A stretch of 44,600 bases of DNA, taken from NCBI GenBank assembly GCA_964356335.1, contig CAYHHI010000025.1, forward strand, positions 1 to 44,600, read 5' to 3'. Below the pieces are notes generated by a model. That model was not told the DNA's origin and did no database searches. It worked only from the letters and a program-made list of their open reading frames with translations. This DNA is from CAYHHI01 sp964356335. Its GTDB lineage: Bacteria; Arandabacterota; Arandabacteria; Arandabacterales; Arandabacteraceae. A program made the translations under genes and the position numbers. Shown one piece after another: positions 6,173 through 13,834 of this stretch; the stretch's first letter is position 1, and each line of letters begins with the position of its first letter.

Positions 6173-7981
6173 GTGTGGCGGATCGGTCGGGCCCGTAGCC
6201 ACGGGGGAACGAGGAGGCGTCGCATTCCGAGATCTTTCTACAGCCCGCACCACAAGTCGCTCGCAAAGTTCGACCGCAGGTTCTTCACTTCCAACGAGCG
6301 CTTCACCTATATCGGATCGGGAGAGATGGGGGGCAAGGCTCACGGTCTTGCCCTTATGCATGGCATCCTCGAATCGAAGCTAAAGGATTCCTTCGCGCCC
6401 GCGATAACAGTCGGTATTCCTAATCTCACGGTCATCACGACCGAGTTTTTCGACCTGTTCATGAAGGAGAACGACCTGTACGAGATCGCTTACTCGGGCA
6501 CAAGGGATGACCTGATCGCGCACGCTTTCATCAAGGCGGATCTTTCCGTGCGGCTGGTCGGGGATCTGCGAGCGCTCGTGGAGCAGGTTCATACGCCCCT
6601 GGCCGTGCGTTCGTCGAGCATGCTCGAGGATGCTATGTTCGAGCCCTTTGCGAGCGTGTACGGGACGAAGATGGTGCCGAACAATCAGCCCGAGGCCGAT
6701 GCGCGCTTTCGCAGGCTCGTGGAGGCCATAAAGTTGGTCTACGCGTCCACCTTCTTCAAAGTTGCAAGCAACTATATGAAGGCGACCCACCATACGACGC
6801 TCGATGAGAAGATGGCGGTCATCATCCAGGAGGTCGTGGGCTCGCGGTTCGGCGACCACTTTTACCCCAATATCTCGGGCGTCCTCCGTTCGTACAATTT
6901 CTATCCGATGGGCCATGGCCAGCCGGAGCAGGGTGTGGCCGAGTTGGCACTCGGGCTCGGCAGGACGATCGTTGACGACGGCGTCTCATGGGCTTTCTCG
7001 CCAGCCTATGCTGCGACCGACCCTCCGTTTAAATCAATCGGGGATCGCCTGAAACACACGCAGAATTGCTTTTGGGCGATCAGTATGCGGAAACCTGCCA
7101 GGTACGACCCAATCGATGAGATCGAGTTTCTCGAAAGGCGCGACCTCGCCGATGCCGAATACGACAGCTCGCTACGCTTCATAGCCTCCACCTACTCGGG
7201 GCAGGATGATCGTATCACAAGCGGGACCTGGGCTAAGGGCCCTCGGATAATCGATTTTGCACCGATCCTGAAAGACGGGATGCTGCCGCTCGCCGATCTC
7301 CTGGCAGCCCTCAAGAAGGTGTGTGAGGACATGCTGGGGACGATGGTGGAGATCGAGTTCGCCATGCGTCTGGATCGCCAGAATTGCCAGCCGGCGGAGT
7401 TCGGCTTTCTCCAGGTCCGCCCGATGGTGGTGTCCGACGCAGAGGTGGATCTCGCGGTAAGCGAACTGGCCGACCAAGGCGTTCTCCTGGCGTCTGAGCA
7501 AGCGCTGGGCAATGGCGTCCTCGATACCATTAGGGATGTCGTGTACATCGATCCCCAGCGGTTCGATATCATGAAGACGCGGCAGATCGCCGCGGAGCTC
7601 GAACCTTTTAACCGCGCTCTGGTGGAGGCCCGTAAGCCATACGTCTTGATCGGTTTCGGACGATGGGGAACCACCGATTCATCCGGCGGCATACCCGTCG
7701 ATTTCGGCCGGATATCGGGTGCGAAGGTGATCGTGGAATCCGCGCTGGGGGATCTCAGGACCGCGATGAGCCAGGGGTCACACTTCTTTCACAACGTGAC
7801 GAGTTTCAAGATATTCTACTTTTCAATTCCACCCGAGAGCGCTTATGGTATCCGTTGGGATCGGATCGTGCGGGAACGGGTCGTTTCTCGGTCCGAGTTT
7901 GTCGTTCACGCCGAGTTCGAACGGCCGCTGTGCGTCAAGGTGGATGGCAGGAGCGGCAGAGGAGTGATCATAAGTGAGTAG
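6173..7981 (+). CDS. PEP-synthase-type ATP-grasp protein lacking the phosphohistidine and PEP domains
   Basis: About 585-602 aa. The first two thirds match the pyruvate/PEP dikinase N-terminal ATP-binding domain: GSGEMGGKAHGLAL (~48), PLAVRSSSMLEDAMFEPFAS (~140), MAVIIQEVVGSRFGDHFYP and EFGFLQVRPMVV (~409). No TxSH phosphohistidine motif or PEP barrel follows. Instead there is a module with YVLIGFGRWGTTD (~495) and MSQGSHFFHN (~535) that recurs in the next gene. The only usual start before the conserved sequence is GTG 6173, but it lacks a good ribosome binding site. GAGGAGG (6211-6217) sits 6 nt before an in-frame ATT at 6224, which may be the real, rare start. The gene overlaps the next by 8 bp. 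A role as an ATP-dependent kinase or dikinase-like regulator is inference. Confidence 0.8.
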   Translation: MWRIGRARSHGGTRRRRIPRSFYSPHHKSLAKFDRRFFTSNERFTYIGSGEMGGKAHGLALMHGILESKLKDSFAPAITVGIPNLTVITTEFFDLFMKENDLYEIAYSGTRDDLIAHAFIKADLSVRLVGDLRALVEQVHTPLAVRSSSMLEDAMFEPFASVYGTKMVPNNQPEADARFRRLVEAIKLVYASTFFKVASNYMKATHHTTLDEKMAVIIQEVVGSRFGDHFYPNISGVLRSYNFYPMGHGQPEQGVAELALGLGRTIVDDGVSWAFSPAYAATDPPFKSIGDRLKHTQNCFWAISMRKPARYDPIDEIEFLERRDLADAEYDSSLRFIASTYSGQDDRITSGTWAKGPRIIDFAPILKDGMLPLADLLAALKKVCEDMLGTMVEIEFAMRLDRQNCQPAEFGFLQVRPMVVSDAEVDLAVSELADQGVLLASEQALGNGVLDTIRDVVYIDPQRFDIMKTRQIAAELEPFNRALVEARKPYVLIGFGRWGTTDSSGGIPVDFGRISGAKVIVESALGDLRTAMSQGSHFFHNVTSFKIFYFSIPPESAYGIRWDRIVRERVVSRSEFVVHAEFERPLCVKVDGRSGRGVIISE

Positions 7982-10900
7982 CCAGAAAGAAAAAGGGGAA
8001 GACCTTGCCCGGTTCTTCCGGGAGCGGGCAAAGGAACTCGAGTGCCTTTATCAGATCGAGGAGGTTCTGCTCGACGATGATGCGAGGCTCGAGGATGTAT
8101 GCCGCAGGATCGTCTCGGTGATGCCCTCCGGCTGGCAGCACTCCGAGATCTGTCGCGTGAGCATTGTGATTGGACAGGAGAGCTTCCACTCTCCCGATTT
8201 CGTCGAAACCCCGTGGGTGCAGAAGGCCGATATCATCGTCCAGAACGCCAGAGTCGGAGGAATAAGCGTCGTTTACTTAAAGGAAATGCCCGACATCGAC
8301 GAGGGGCCGTTTCTGAAGCAGGAAAAGAGGCTGCTTAAGACGATCGCCGACAGGCTCGGCGATTTTATGCTGCACCGGCAGCTTCGCCGGGAAGCAGAAG
8401 ATCGCAGGGAAGAAATTGAACGCGAGAGCACAGGGGAATGGAGGGTTGCCCTCAATCTCCTTCATCACACCGACCCTGCCCTCTTCGAGACGATCTCCGA
8501 GAAGATGCTCAACCACCTTTGTTGGAGCGGCATCGAGGAAGCGGAGCGGCTTCGCCAGAGGCTTACCCCCGCGGCGATGCGGTTCGAAGCCGGCGCGGAT
8601 CGGGAATCTAACGTGCCGTACCGGCTTCAGCCATTCGAAATCACCGAGGAGACCAGCGATGAGATATTCCGGATAGCGGCCAAGGCGTACTCGAACGAGG
8701 AGATCCTTGACGAGATCCGCAAGTGGATTCAGGACGATAAACTCAGCTTCCTTTCTGCTCTCAACTACCGCAACCTGTCGCTGGGGGAGGTGATTGGGGC
8801 GCTTCGCCAGTACCGTGACATGGTCCCCGAGGGATTCGAGCTTTCCGACGCCGCCAGGAAGGGTGTGATCGTCTCGCTCATCAGGCGGTTTCTCTCCACC
8901 CAGCTCGCGTACATCAACATTGCGAAGAAATATATCGACATCCGCGATTTCTTCGAGATCCTCGACCGCATCATCTATACGCCCGAGAGTCACGGGCTGC
9001 TGGGCGGCAAGTGTGCCGGGCTGCTGCTCGCGCAACAGATCGTCAAGAAATCCTACGGCGGCGACCCACTCTTCTCGGGGATGAAGGTGCCGAAGAGCTG
9101 GTACCTTCCATCGGATGTCTTGCTCGGGTTTGTCAGGTTCAACAAGCTGGACGAGGTGGTCGAGCAGAAGTATAAGGACATCAATCAGGTGCGCCTGGAG
9201 TACCCCCACGTGATCCATACCTTCAAGGATAGCCGGTTCCCTCCCGAGATTGTGCAGGGGCTCTCGATGGTGCTCGACGAGCTCGAGGGGGCGCCGCTTA
9301 TCATCCGCAGCTCCAGCCTGCTCGAGGACAGCCTCGGGGCTGCTTTTTCAGGAAAGTACAAGAGCCTTTTCCTGGCGAATCAGGGCAGCAAGCACGAGCG
9401 GCTCCGAGCCCTGCTGGATGCCATCGCTGAGGTCTATGCTTCGACTTTCGGGCCCGATCCCATCGAATACCGCTCCGAGCGAGGACTCCTGGATTTTAGC
9501 GAAGAGATGGGCATCATGATCCAGGGTGTGGTAGGGACACGTGTCGGTGACTACTTCTTTCCAGCCTTCGCAGGTGTCGCCTTCAGCAGGAATGAATTCC
9601 GATGGTCGCCGCGGATCAGCCGCGAGGATGGGTTGCTTCGGATGGTTCCCGGCCTCGGCACGCGAGCCGTAGACCGGGTGAGTGATGACTATCCGGTGCT
9701 GATCGCGCCACGCCAGCCAGGCTTGCGCGTCAACGTGGCGCCCGAGGAGATCGTCTACTATTCCCCAAAGAAGATCGATGTCATCAATTTGAAGACCAAC
9801 ACCTTCGAAACGCTGGACATCGCCGATCTGGTGCGGAAGCACGGAACACAGATACCCCTCATAGAGAAGATGGTGTCGGTCTATGACGGGGAGCGGCTGC
9901 GGCGGCCTCTGGCGATGCAGATCGATTTTGAAAAGGACAGCCTCGCGTTCACCTTCGACGGGCTCTTCGCCGAATCTCCGCTGGTGAAACAGGTTGACGC
10001 GATTCTCCGGCTCCTCGAGGAAAAGATGGGAACGCCCGTGGACATAGAGTTCGCCCACGATGGGAAGAATTTCTACCTGCTTCAGTGTCGACCGCAGAGT
10101 TACTCGCAGGCAAGCGCTCCCGCTCCGATTCCGAAGGACGTTCCGGCGGAGCGGGTTGTCTTCACGGCTAATCGCTATGTCTCCAACGGCCGAGTGCGGG
10201 ACATCACGCATATCGTCTATGTGGACCCGCTAAAGTATGCCGAGCTACCCAGCCGGGACGATCTCGTTGCGGTGGGGCGCGCTGTGGGCAAGCTCAACAA
10301 ACTACTTCCCAAGCGTCAGTTCGTGCTCATGGGACCGGGGCGGTGGGGGAGCCGAGGGGACATCAAGCTGGGCGTGAGCGTCACCTATTCTGATATTAGC
10401 AACACGGCGCTCCTCGTGGAGATAGCGCGTAAGAAAGGGAATTATATGCCGGATCTGTCATTCGGCACGCACTTCTTCCAGGATCTGGTCGAAGGGCAAA
10501 TCCGGTACCTACCTCTGTTCCCTGACGACGAGGGTATTTTGTTCAACGAGCGCTTCCTGAACGGCGCTCCCAATATTCTTTCCGAAGTTGTCCCGGAGTA
10601 TGCAGGCCTTGCCGACGTGGTGCGGCTGATCGACGTTCCGCAGACGGCCAATGGGTATGTTCTCCGAGTTCTGATGAATGCCGAGCTTAGCGAGGCGATC
10701 GGGCTTCTCGCCAAGCCGGAGACGGGCGATGAGCAGACTGAAACCCGGGCGGTGGAGACCGGGCGGCCCGCTGAGCAGACCTGGCTATGGCGCTACCGGA
10801 TGGCGGAGTACATCGCTTCCCAGCTCGATCCGGACCTGTTCGGCGTCGTTGGCTTCTACGTCTTCGGCAGTACTAAGAACGCGACCGCGGGCCTGGGCAG

Positions 10901-11147
10901 TGACATTGACATACTGATACACTTCAGAGGCACGGAGAAGCAGCGCAGTGAGCTCATGCTATGGCTCAACGGATGGAGTCTGTGCCTCGACGAGATCAAT
11001 TACCTTCGCACGGGCTACCGTACGGGAGGGCTCCTGGATGTCCAGATCGTGACCGACGAGGACATCGCACAGAAAACCAGCTATGCCGTTAAGATCGGTG
11101 CAGTCACGGATGCCGCAAAGCCTCTGGCCATGAAGAAACGCTCATAG
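7974..11147 (+). CDS. GAF-like / PEP-synthase ATP-grasp / nucleotidyltransferase fusion protein
   Basis: A 1057-aa soluble multidomain protein. Order: a GAF-like sensor region (~20-140, LYQIEEVLLDDDARLEDVCR to KTIADRLGDFM), a helical linker, the PPDK/PEP-synthase N-terminal ATP-grasp domain (~340-700, LLGGKCAGLLLAQ, PLIIRSSSLLEDSLGAAFSG, MGIMIQGVVGTRVGDYFFP, YLLQCRPQS), the module shared with the previous gene (VLMGPGRWGSRGD ~786, FGTHFFQDL ~829), and a C-terminal MNT-type nucleotidyltransferase (~963, FGSTKNATAGLGSDIDILI, with the GS...DxD active site). No phosphohistidine or PEP-binding domain is present. Start GTG 7974 overlaps the upstream stop by 8 bp, with GGAG about 9 nt before it. By analogy with GAF-containing PtsP and nucleotidyltransferases of nitrogen control, a regulatory role near gdhA is plausible. 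That is inference. Confidence 0.85.
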   Translation: MSSQKEKGEDLARFFRERAKELECLYQIEEVLLDDDARLEDVCRRIVSVMPSGWQHSEICRVSIVIGQESFHSPDFVETPWVQKADIIVQNARVGGISVVYLKEMPDIDEGPFLKQEKRLLKTIADRLGDFMLHRQLRREAEDRREEIERESTGEWRVALNLLHHTDPALFETISEKMLNHLCWSGIEEAERLRQRLTPAAMRFEAGADRESNVPYRLQPFEITEETSDEIFRIAAKAYSNEEILDEIRKWIQDDKLSFLSALNYRNLSLGEVIGALRQYRDMVPEGFELSDAARKGVIVSLIRRFLSTQLAYINIAKKYIDIRDFFEILDRIIYTPESHGLLGGKCAGLLLAQQIVKKSYGGDPLFSGMKVPKSWYLPSDVLLGFVRFNKLDEVVEQKYKDINQVRLEYPHVIHTFKDSRFPPEIVQGLSMVLDELEGAPLIIRSSSLLEDSLGAAFSGKYKSLFLANQGSKHERLRALLDAIAEVYASTFGPDPIEYRSERGLLDFSEEMGIMIQGVVGTRVGDYFFPAFAGVAFSRNEFRWSPRISREDGLLRMVPGLGTRAVDRVSDDYPVLIAPRQPGLRVNVAPEEIVYYSPKKIDVINLKTNTFETLDIADLVRKHGTQIPLIEKMVSVYDGERLRRPLAMQIDFEKDSLAFTFDGLFAESPLVKQVDAILRLLEEKMGTPVDIEFAHDGKNFYLLQCRPQSYSQASAPAPIPKDVPAERVVFTANRYVSNGRVRDITHIVYVDPLKYAELPSRDDLVAVGRAVGKLNKLLPKRQFVLMGPGRWGSRGDIKLGVSVTYSDISNTALLVEIARKKGNYMPDLSFGTHFFQDLVEGQIRYLPLFPDDEGILFNERFLNGAPNILSEVVPEYAGLADVVRLIDVPQTANGYVLRVLMNAELSEAIGLLAKPETGDEQTETRAVETGRPAEQTWLWRYRMAEYIASQLDPDLFGVVGFYVFGSTKNATAGLGSDIDILIHFRGTEKQRSELMLWLNGWSLCLDEINYLRTGYRTGGLLDVQIVTDEDIAQKTSYAVKIGAVTDAAKPLAMKKRS

Positions 11148-11151
11148 CGCT

Positions 11152-12000
11152 TCAGACCAGCTCCCGGGTTGCCCCGTCGGGGTTTTCGAGGTCCAGCCGT
11201 ACCAGCGCAAGCTCCCTTCCATCGTGAGCGGCCGAGAGGGCGAGCGTGCGCCCAATGTGCTCGCGCCATTGCCCCGTGATGCGCGCCGATTCATGGGCGT
11301 GGCCGTGGAGGGTAAGGAGGGGCTGCCTCTCCTCGATGAAACGGCGAATCGCGACACTGCCGATGTGAAGGTCGAGCGGCACATGATCGACGCTCTTTCC
11401 CTCGAGCGGCGCACGATCGAGTACGCTTCCGTATGGCGGCGCGTGAAAGAGAAGGACCGCGTTTCCAAGATCGTCCATGCCGGTGAGCTGCTCGAGGTCC
11501 GCCGCAATCGTTGCGTGTCGCACCTCGCTGGGTTCGACCGGAACCGACCGAACGCCCTCCTCAGGCGAGACCGATCCTGGGTCGACGTACCGCGACACGT
11601 CATACTGCTCCCAGTCCTTCAGACGGAAGGGGCTTGGTGGTGTCATCGCATACCCATACACCGTCCATTTGTCGAGCTGCTCTTTTTTCATGTGGACGTA
11701 TGACAGAAGCCCGGCGGCTGCTCCCTCGATGAGGGACTCTTCATTGACTCGGGGATCATCATTGCCGAGGATTGCGAAGACACGTGGGTATTCCGCGCCA
11801 AGCCTACTGCGGAGACGCTCGAGCTCAGCGAGCAGGTGCTTGCGCACGAAATCCGTCGGCGTTTCGAGCCATCCGAAATGGGGGAGAATATCGCCACCTA
11901 TGAAAATCGCCCGAGGCCGAAGAGACAGAGCTGCACCGAAGAGCTTCCGGTACTTCTCCACATGGCCGTGGAGGTCAGAGACAAACAAGCATTCCGTCAT
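11152..12000 (-). CDS. Calcineurin-like metallophosphoesterase
   Basis: A 282-aa protein with the dinuclear metallophosphoesterase motifs in order: FVSDLHGH (D9, H11), IFIGGDILPH (D near 37), AILGNDD (N near 79), LLFHAPPYG and LTLHGHAHES. It belongs to the YfcE/Icc-like superfamily. The substrate is not predictable. The second His-rich motif is intact, so it should be active. ATG at 11998-12000. It converges on the ATP-grasp/nucleotidyltransferase gene with only 4 bases between the stop codons, so it is a separate transcript driven from the right. A link to that module, for example hydrolysing a product of the nucleotidyltransferase, is speculative. Confidence 0.9.
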   Translation of the reverse strand: MTECLFVSDLHGHVEKYRKLFGAALSLRPRAIFIGGDILPHFGWLETPTDFVRKHLLAELERLRSRLGAEYPRVFAILGNDDPRVNEESLIEGAAAGLLSYVHMKKEQLDKWTVYGYAMTPPSPFRLKDWEQYDVSRYVDPGSVSPEEGVRSVPVEPSEVRHATIAADLEQLTGMDDLGNAVLLFHAPPYGSVLDRAPLEGKSVDHVPLDLHIGSVAIRRFIEERQPLLTLHGHAHESARITGQWREHIGRTLALSAAHDGRELALVRLDLENPDGATRELV

Positions 12001-12079
12001 TGATAGCGCACACCCTTACGCGACGTCGGATCCTTTGTGCGACCCAGGGTATCTCCGGGTCCGTCTTCTTTGCTCCACT

Positions 12080-12108
12080 CTTATACCATTATCGCTATCT
12101 CGTGGCAA
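12080..12108 (-). promoter_or_regulatory. Probable promoter of the metallophosphoesterase
   Basis: On the minus strand TTGCCA (12108-12103), 17-nt spacer, TATAAG (12085-12080). This would give a leader of about 70 nt before the ATG at 12000. Confidence 0.55.
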
Positions 12109-12168
12109 GTCGCTTGCCGATCTGGCGCCTTTTCCGACCCAGCGGCACACGTTGCGCATGGCTTCTGG

Positions 12169-12197
12169 GTGTGGGAGAGCAGGACGTCGCCGGATTT
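12169..12197 (+). pseudogene. 5S rRNA 3'-end stub
   Basis: GTGTGGGAGAGCAGGACGTC and GCCGGATTT match only the last ~28 nt of the 5S-like elements, closest to the copy at 4028 (both have GAGAGCAG and CGTCGCCGG). No 5' 5S sequence precedes it. It lies 40 nt from the 3' end of a decayed antitoxin-like gene on the minus strand, the same order as at 1658-1914. Confidence 0.7.
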
Positions 12198-12235
12198 CCA
12201 TTTCTGAGCGCCGTGGCGAGTCCCAAACCCTATTA

Positions 12236-12385
12236 AAGGATCTTGCGATGGTACGGATCTCCTTCGTCATCTTCTGGATCCAAGTGACGATCTCCAGTTT
12301 TTTCTCTTCGGGGGAGTTCCGCAAATGCGCGCCGTGGCCGGTCCTTGGCACGGAATAGTTGGCCGGCGAGATTGTGTCTTCTGAG
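12236..12385 (-). pseudogene. Frameshifted relative of the 57-aa antitoxin-like gene
   Basis: Read on the minus strand, one frame gives LAGQLFRAKDRPRRAFAELP and the next frame continues PEEKKLEIVTWIQKMTKEIR then TIARS. Together they align with the intact protein at 1741-1914 (LAKQVFRAKEQRRRALARLT, EEKVQIVTHMQRIAEEIRTI). A single frameshift between the halves, the lack of an ATG at the proper place and a divergent C-terminus mark it as a pseudogene. The DNA similarity extends through CTTGCGAT-GT-CGGATCTCCT at its 3' end. Confidence 0.65.
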
Positions 12386-12446
12386 ATCTCCAGGTGTCCG
12401 TCTTCGTACTATGAAAGCTCGAAGGAACTCCACTTTGATAATCCGC

Positions 12447-12475
12447 TTGAAGTGGCTTGATAAAACAGTAATAAT
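12447..12475 (+). promoter_or_regulatory. Probable promoter of the MRJP-like lipoprotein gene
   Basis: TTGAAG (12447-12452), 17-nt spacer, AATAAT (12470-12475). CCACTT and AAGTGG (12430-12455 region) form an inverted repeat overlapping the -35 element and could be an operator. Confidence 0.4.
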
Positions 12476-12548
12476 GCCGGCGAAAGCGCGAATGGAACTT
12501 TCACGGGGCCCGTGCGAGGGTCAAACCAGACTGATGCGAGGTGTGCCG

Positions 12549-13775
12549 ATGAAGAAGACTGAGATACATAACGGCAGTGTCGCTGCGCCGGTGAGAACGA
12601 CCAATCCTCTTAAGGTTCACATTGGTGCAGTGCTGATCGCAGCAATGCTGGTCGTGGTGTTCGCCGGCTGCGCACGCCTCACCGCCCTGAGGCGGAGCCT
12701 CGAGGGGCAAACGGAGGATCAGACGGCTGCGAGCGCGCGTGAAACCGCCGAAGCTACCAAGGGGCAACCGAGCCACCCGAAGGTGACTCCGGTTCTGGAA
12801 GAAATCGCGCACTCGGATGTGCTCTGGACGGGGGTTGCCGCATCGCGGGATGGCCGCATTTTCGTAAACTTCCCCCGGTGGTCGGAGAGTGTGTCGATTT
12901 CGGTAGGCGAGATTCGGGCCGGCGGCACAGTCTGGCCGTTCCCCGATGCCGAATGGAACACCTGGGATCCCCAGCAGGATCCGGCGCACAACTTCGTCTG
13001 CGTTCAGAGTGTCTTTGTAGATCACAATGACTTCCTGTGGGTTCTGGATACGGGCAATGCCTATCTAGAAGGGGTTGTTGCCGGGGGCGCCAAGCTCGTG
13101 AAGATTGACCTTCAGCGGAGTTCCGTGGTCCAGAAGATACCCCTTGATGAGACAGTGGCTCCCGCGTCGAGCTATCTCAATGACGTCAGGATTGATACGG
13201 CTAAGAACGTCGCCTACATCACCGACTCCGGCCTGGGGGCACTGGTCGTGGTCGACCTCGCTACCGGCAAAGGTAGGAGAGTGCTTACTGACCACGGTTC
13301 CACCAAATCCGAGAACATCGTGCTTACGATCGCTGGCAAGGAGTGGCGCGTCAACGGCCAGGTTCCGCAGGTTCACGCAGACGGCCTGGCCCTGGATGCC
13401 AAGGGCGAGTATCTCTATTATCATGCCCTGACTGCGATAAGCCTCTATCGGATCGATACGCGTTACCTCCTCGATCCCAATCTCACCGAGCAACAGTTGG
13501 GTGTGAAGGTCGAATCCCTTGGCACCACCGGGGCTGGCGACGGGATGGAGTTCGGACCGGATGGCTATCTCTATCTCACAGGCATAGAGGAGAACGCCAT
13601 CAAGACCTTTGCTTCTCTTGGCAGGACTGAGATCCTCATCAAGGACCCGGCCCTGCTCTGGCCTGACAGTTTCGCCAAGGGGGAAGATGCCTACATGTAC
13701 GTAACCACTTCCCAGATACACCTGGGTGCGAAAAGGACAGAGCCATACAGGCTGTTCAGGTTCAAGATCCAGTAG
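12549..13775 (+). CDS. Yellow/major royal jelly protein-like lipoprotein
   Basis: A 408-aa protein with a long n-region, a hydrophobic segment and lipobox FAGC at C41, so it should be lipid-anchored in the envelope. The mature part is a beta-propeller of the MRJP/yellow type: VLWTGVAASRDGRIFVNFPR, FVCVQSVFVDHNDFLWVLDT, LNDVRIDTAKNVAYITDSG, then HADGLALDAKGEYLYYHALT and DGMEFGPDGYLYLTGIEENA. Bacterial members of this family are usually described as SMP-30/gluconolactonase-like, and no activity can be assigned here. ATG 12549 has GAGGT 6 nt upstream. The longer open frame from 12345 covers the pseudogene and promoter. It converges with the C39-like gene downstream (59-bp gap). Confidence 0.85.
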   Translation: MKKTEIHNGSVAAPVRTTNPLKVHIGAVLIAAMLVVVFAGCARLTALRRSLEGQTEDQTAASARETAEATKGQPSHPKVTPVLEEIAHSDVLWTGVAASRDGRIFVNFPRWSESVSISVGEIRAGGTVWPFPDAEWNTWDPQQDPAHNFVCVQSVFVDHNDFLWVLDTGNAYLEGVVAGGAKLVKIDLQRSSVVQKIPLDETVAPASSYLNDVRIDTAKNVAYITDSGLGALVVVDLATGKGRRVLTDHGSTKSENIVLTIAGKEWRVNGQVPQVHADGLALDAKGEYLYYHALTAISLYRIDTRYLLDPNLTEQQLGVKVESLGTTGAGDGMEFGPDGYLYLTGIEENAIKTFASLGRTEILIKDPALLWPDSFAKGEDAYMYVTTSQIHLGAKRTEPYRLFRFKIQ

Positions 13776-13834
13776 CATCAGCTCTGGCCATCACTTTAGC
13801 CTGACACTTCAGTCTGACCGCTTCTCGTCCGAAA

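Noticed and set aside
6173..11147. Classic PEP synthase or pyruvate phosphate dikinase
   Set aside because: Both proteins lack the phosphohistidine motif and the C-terminal PEP/pyruvate barrel, so they cannot carry out the full reaction alone.
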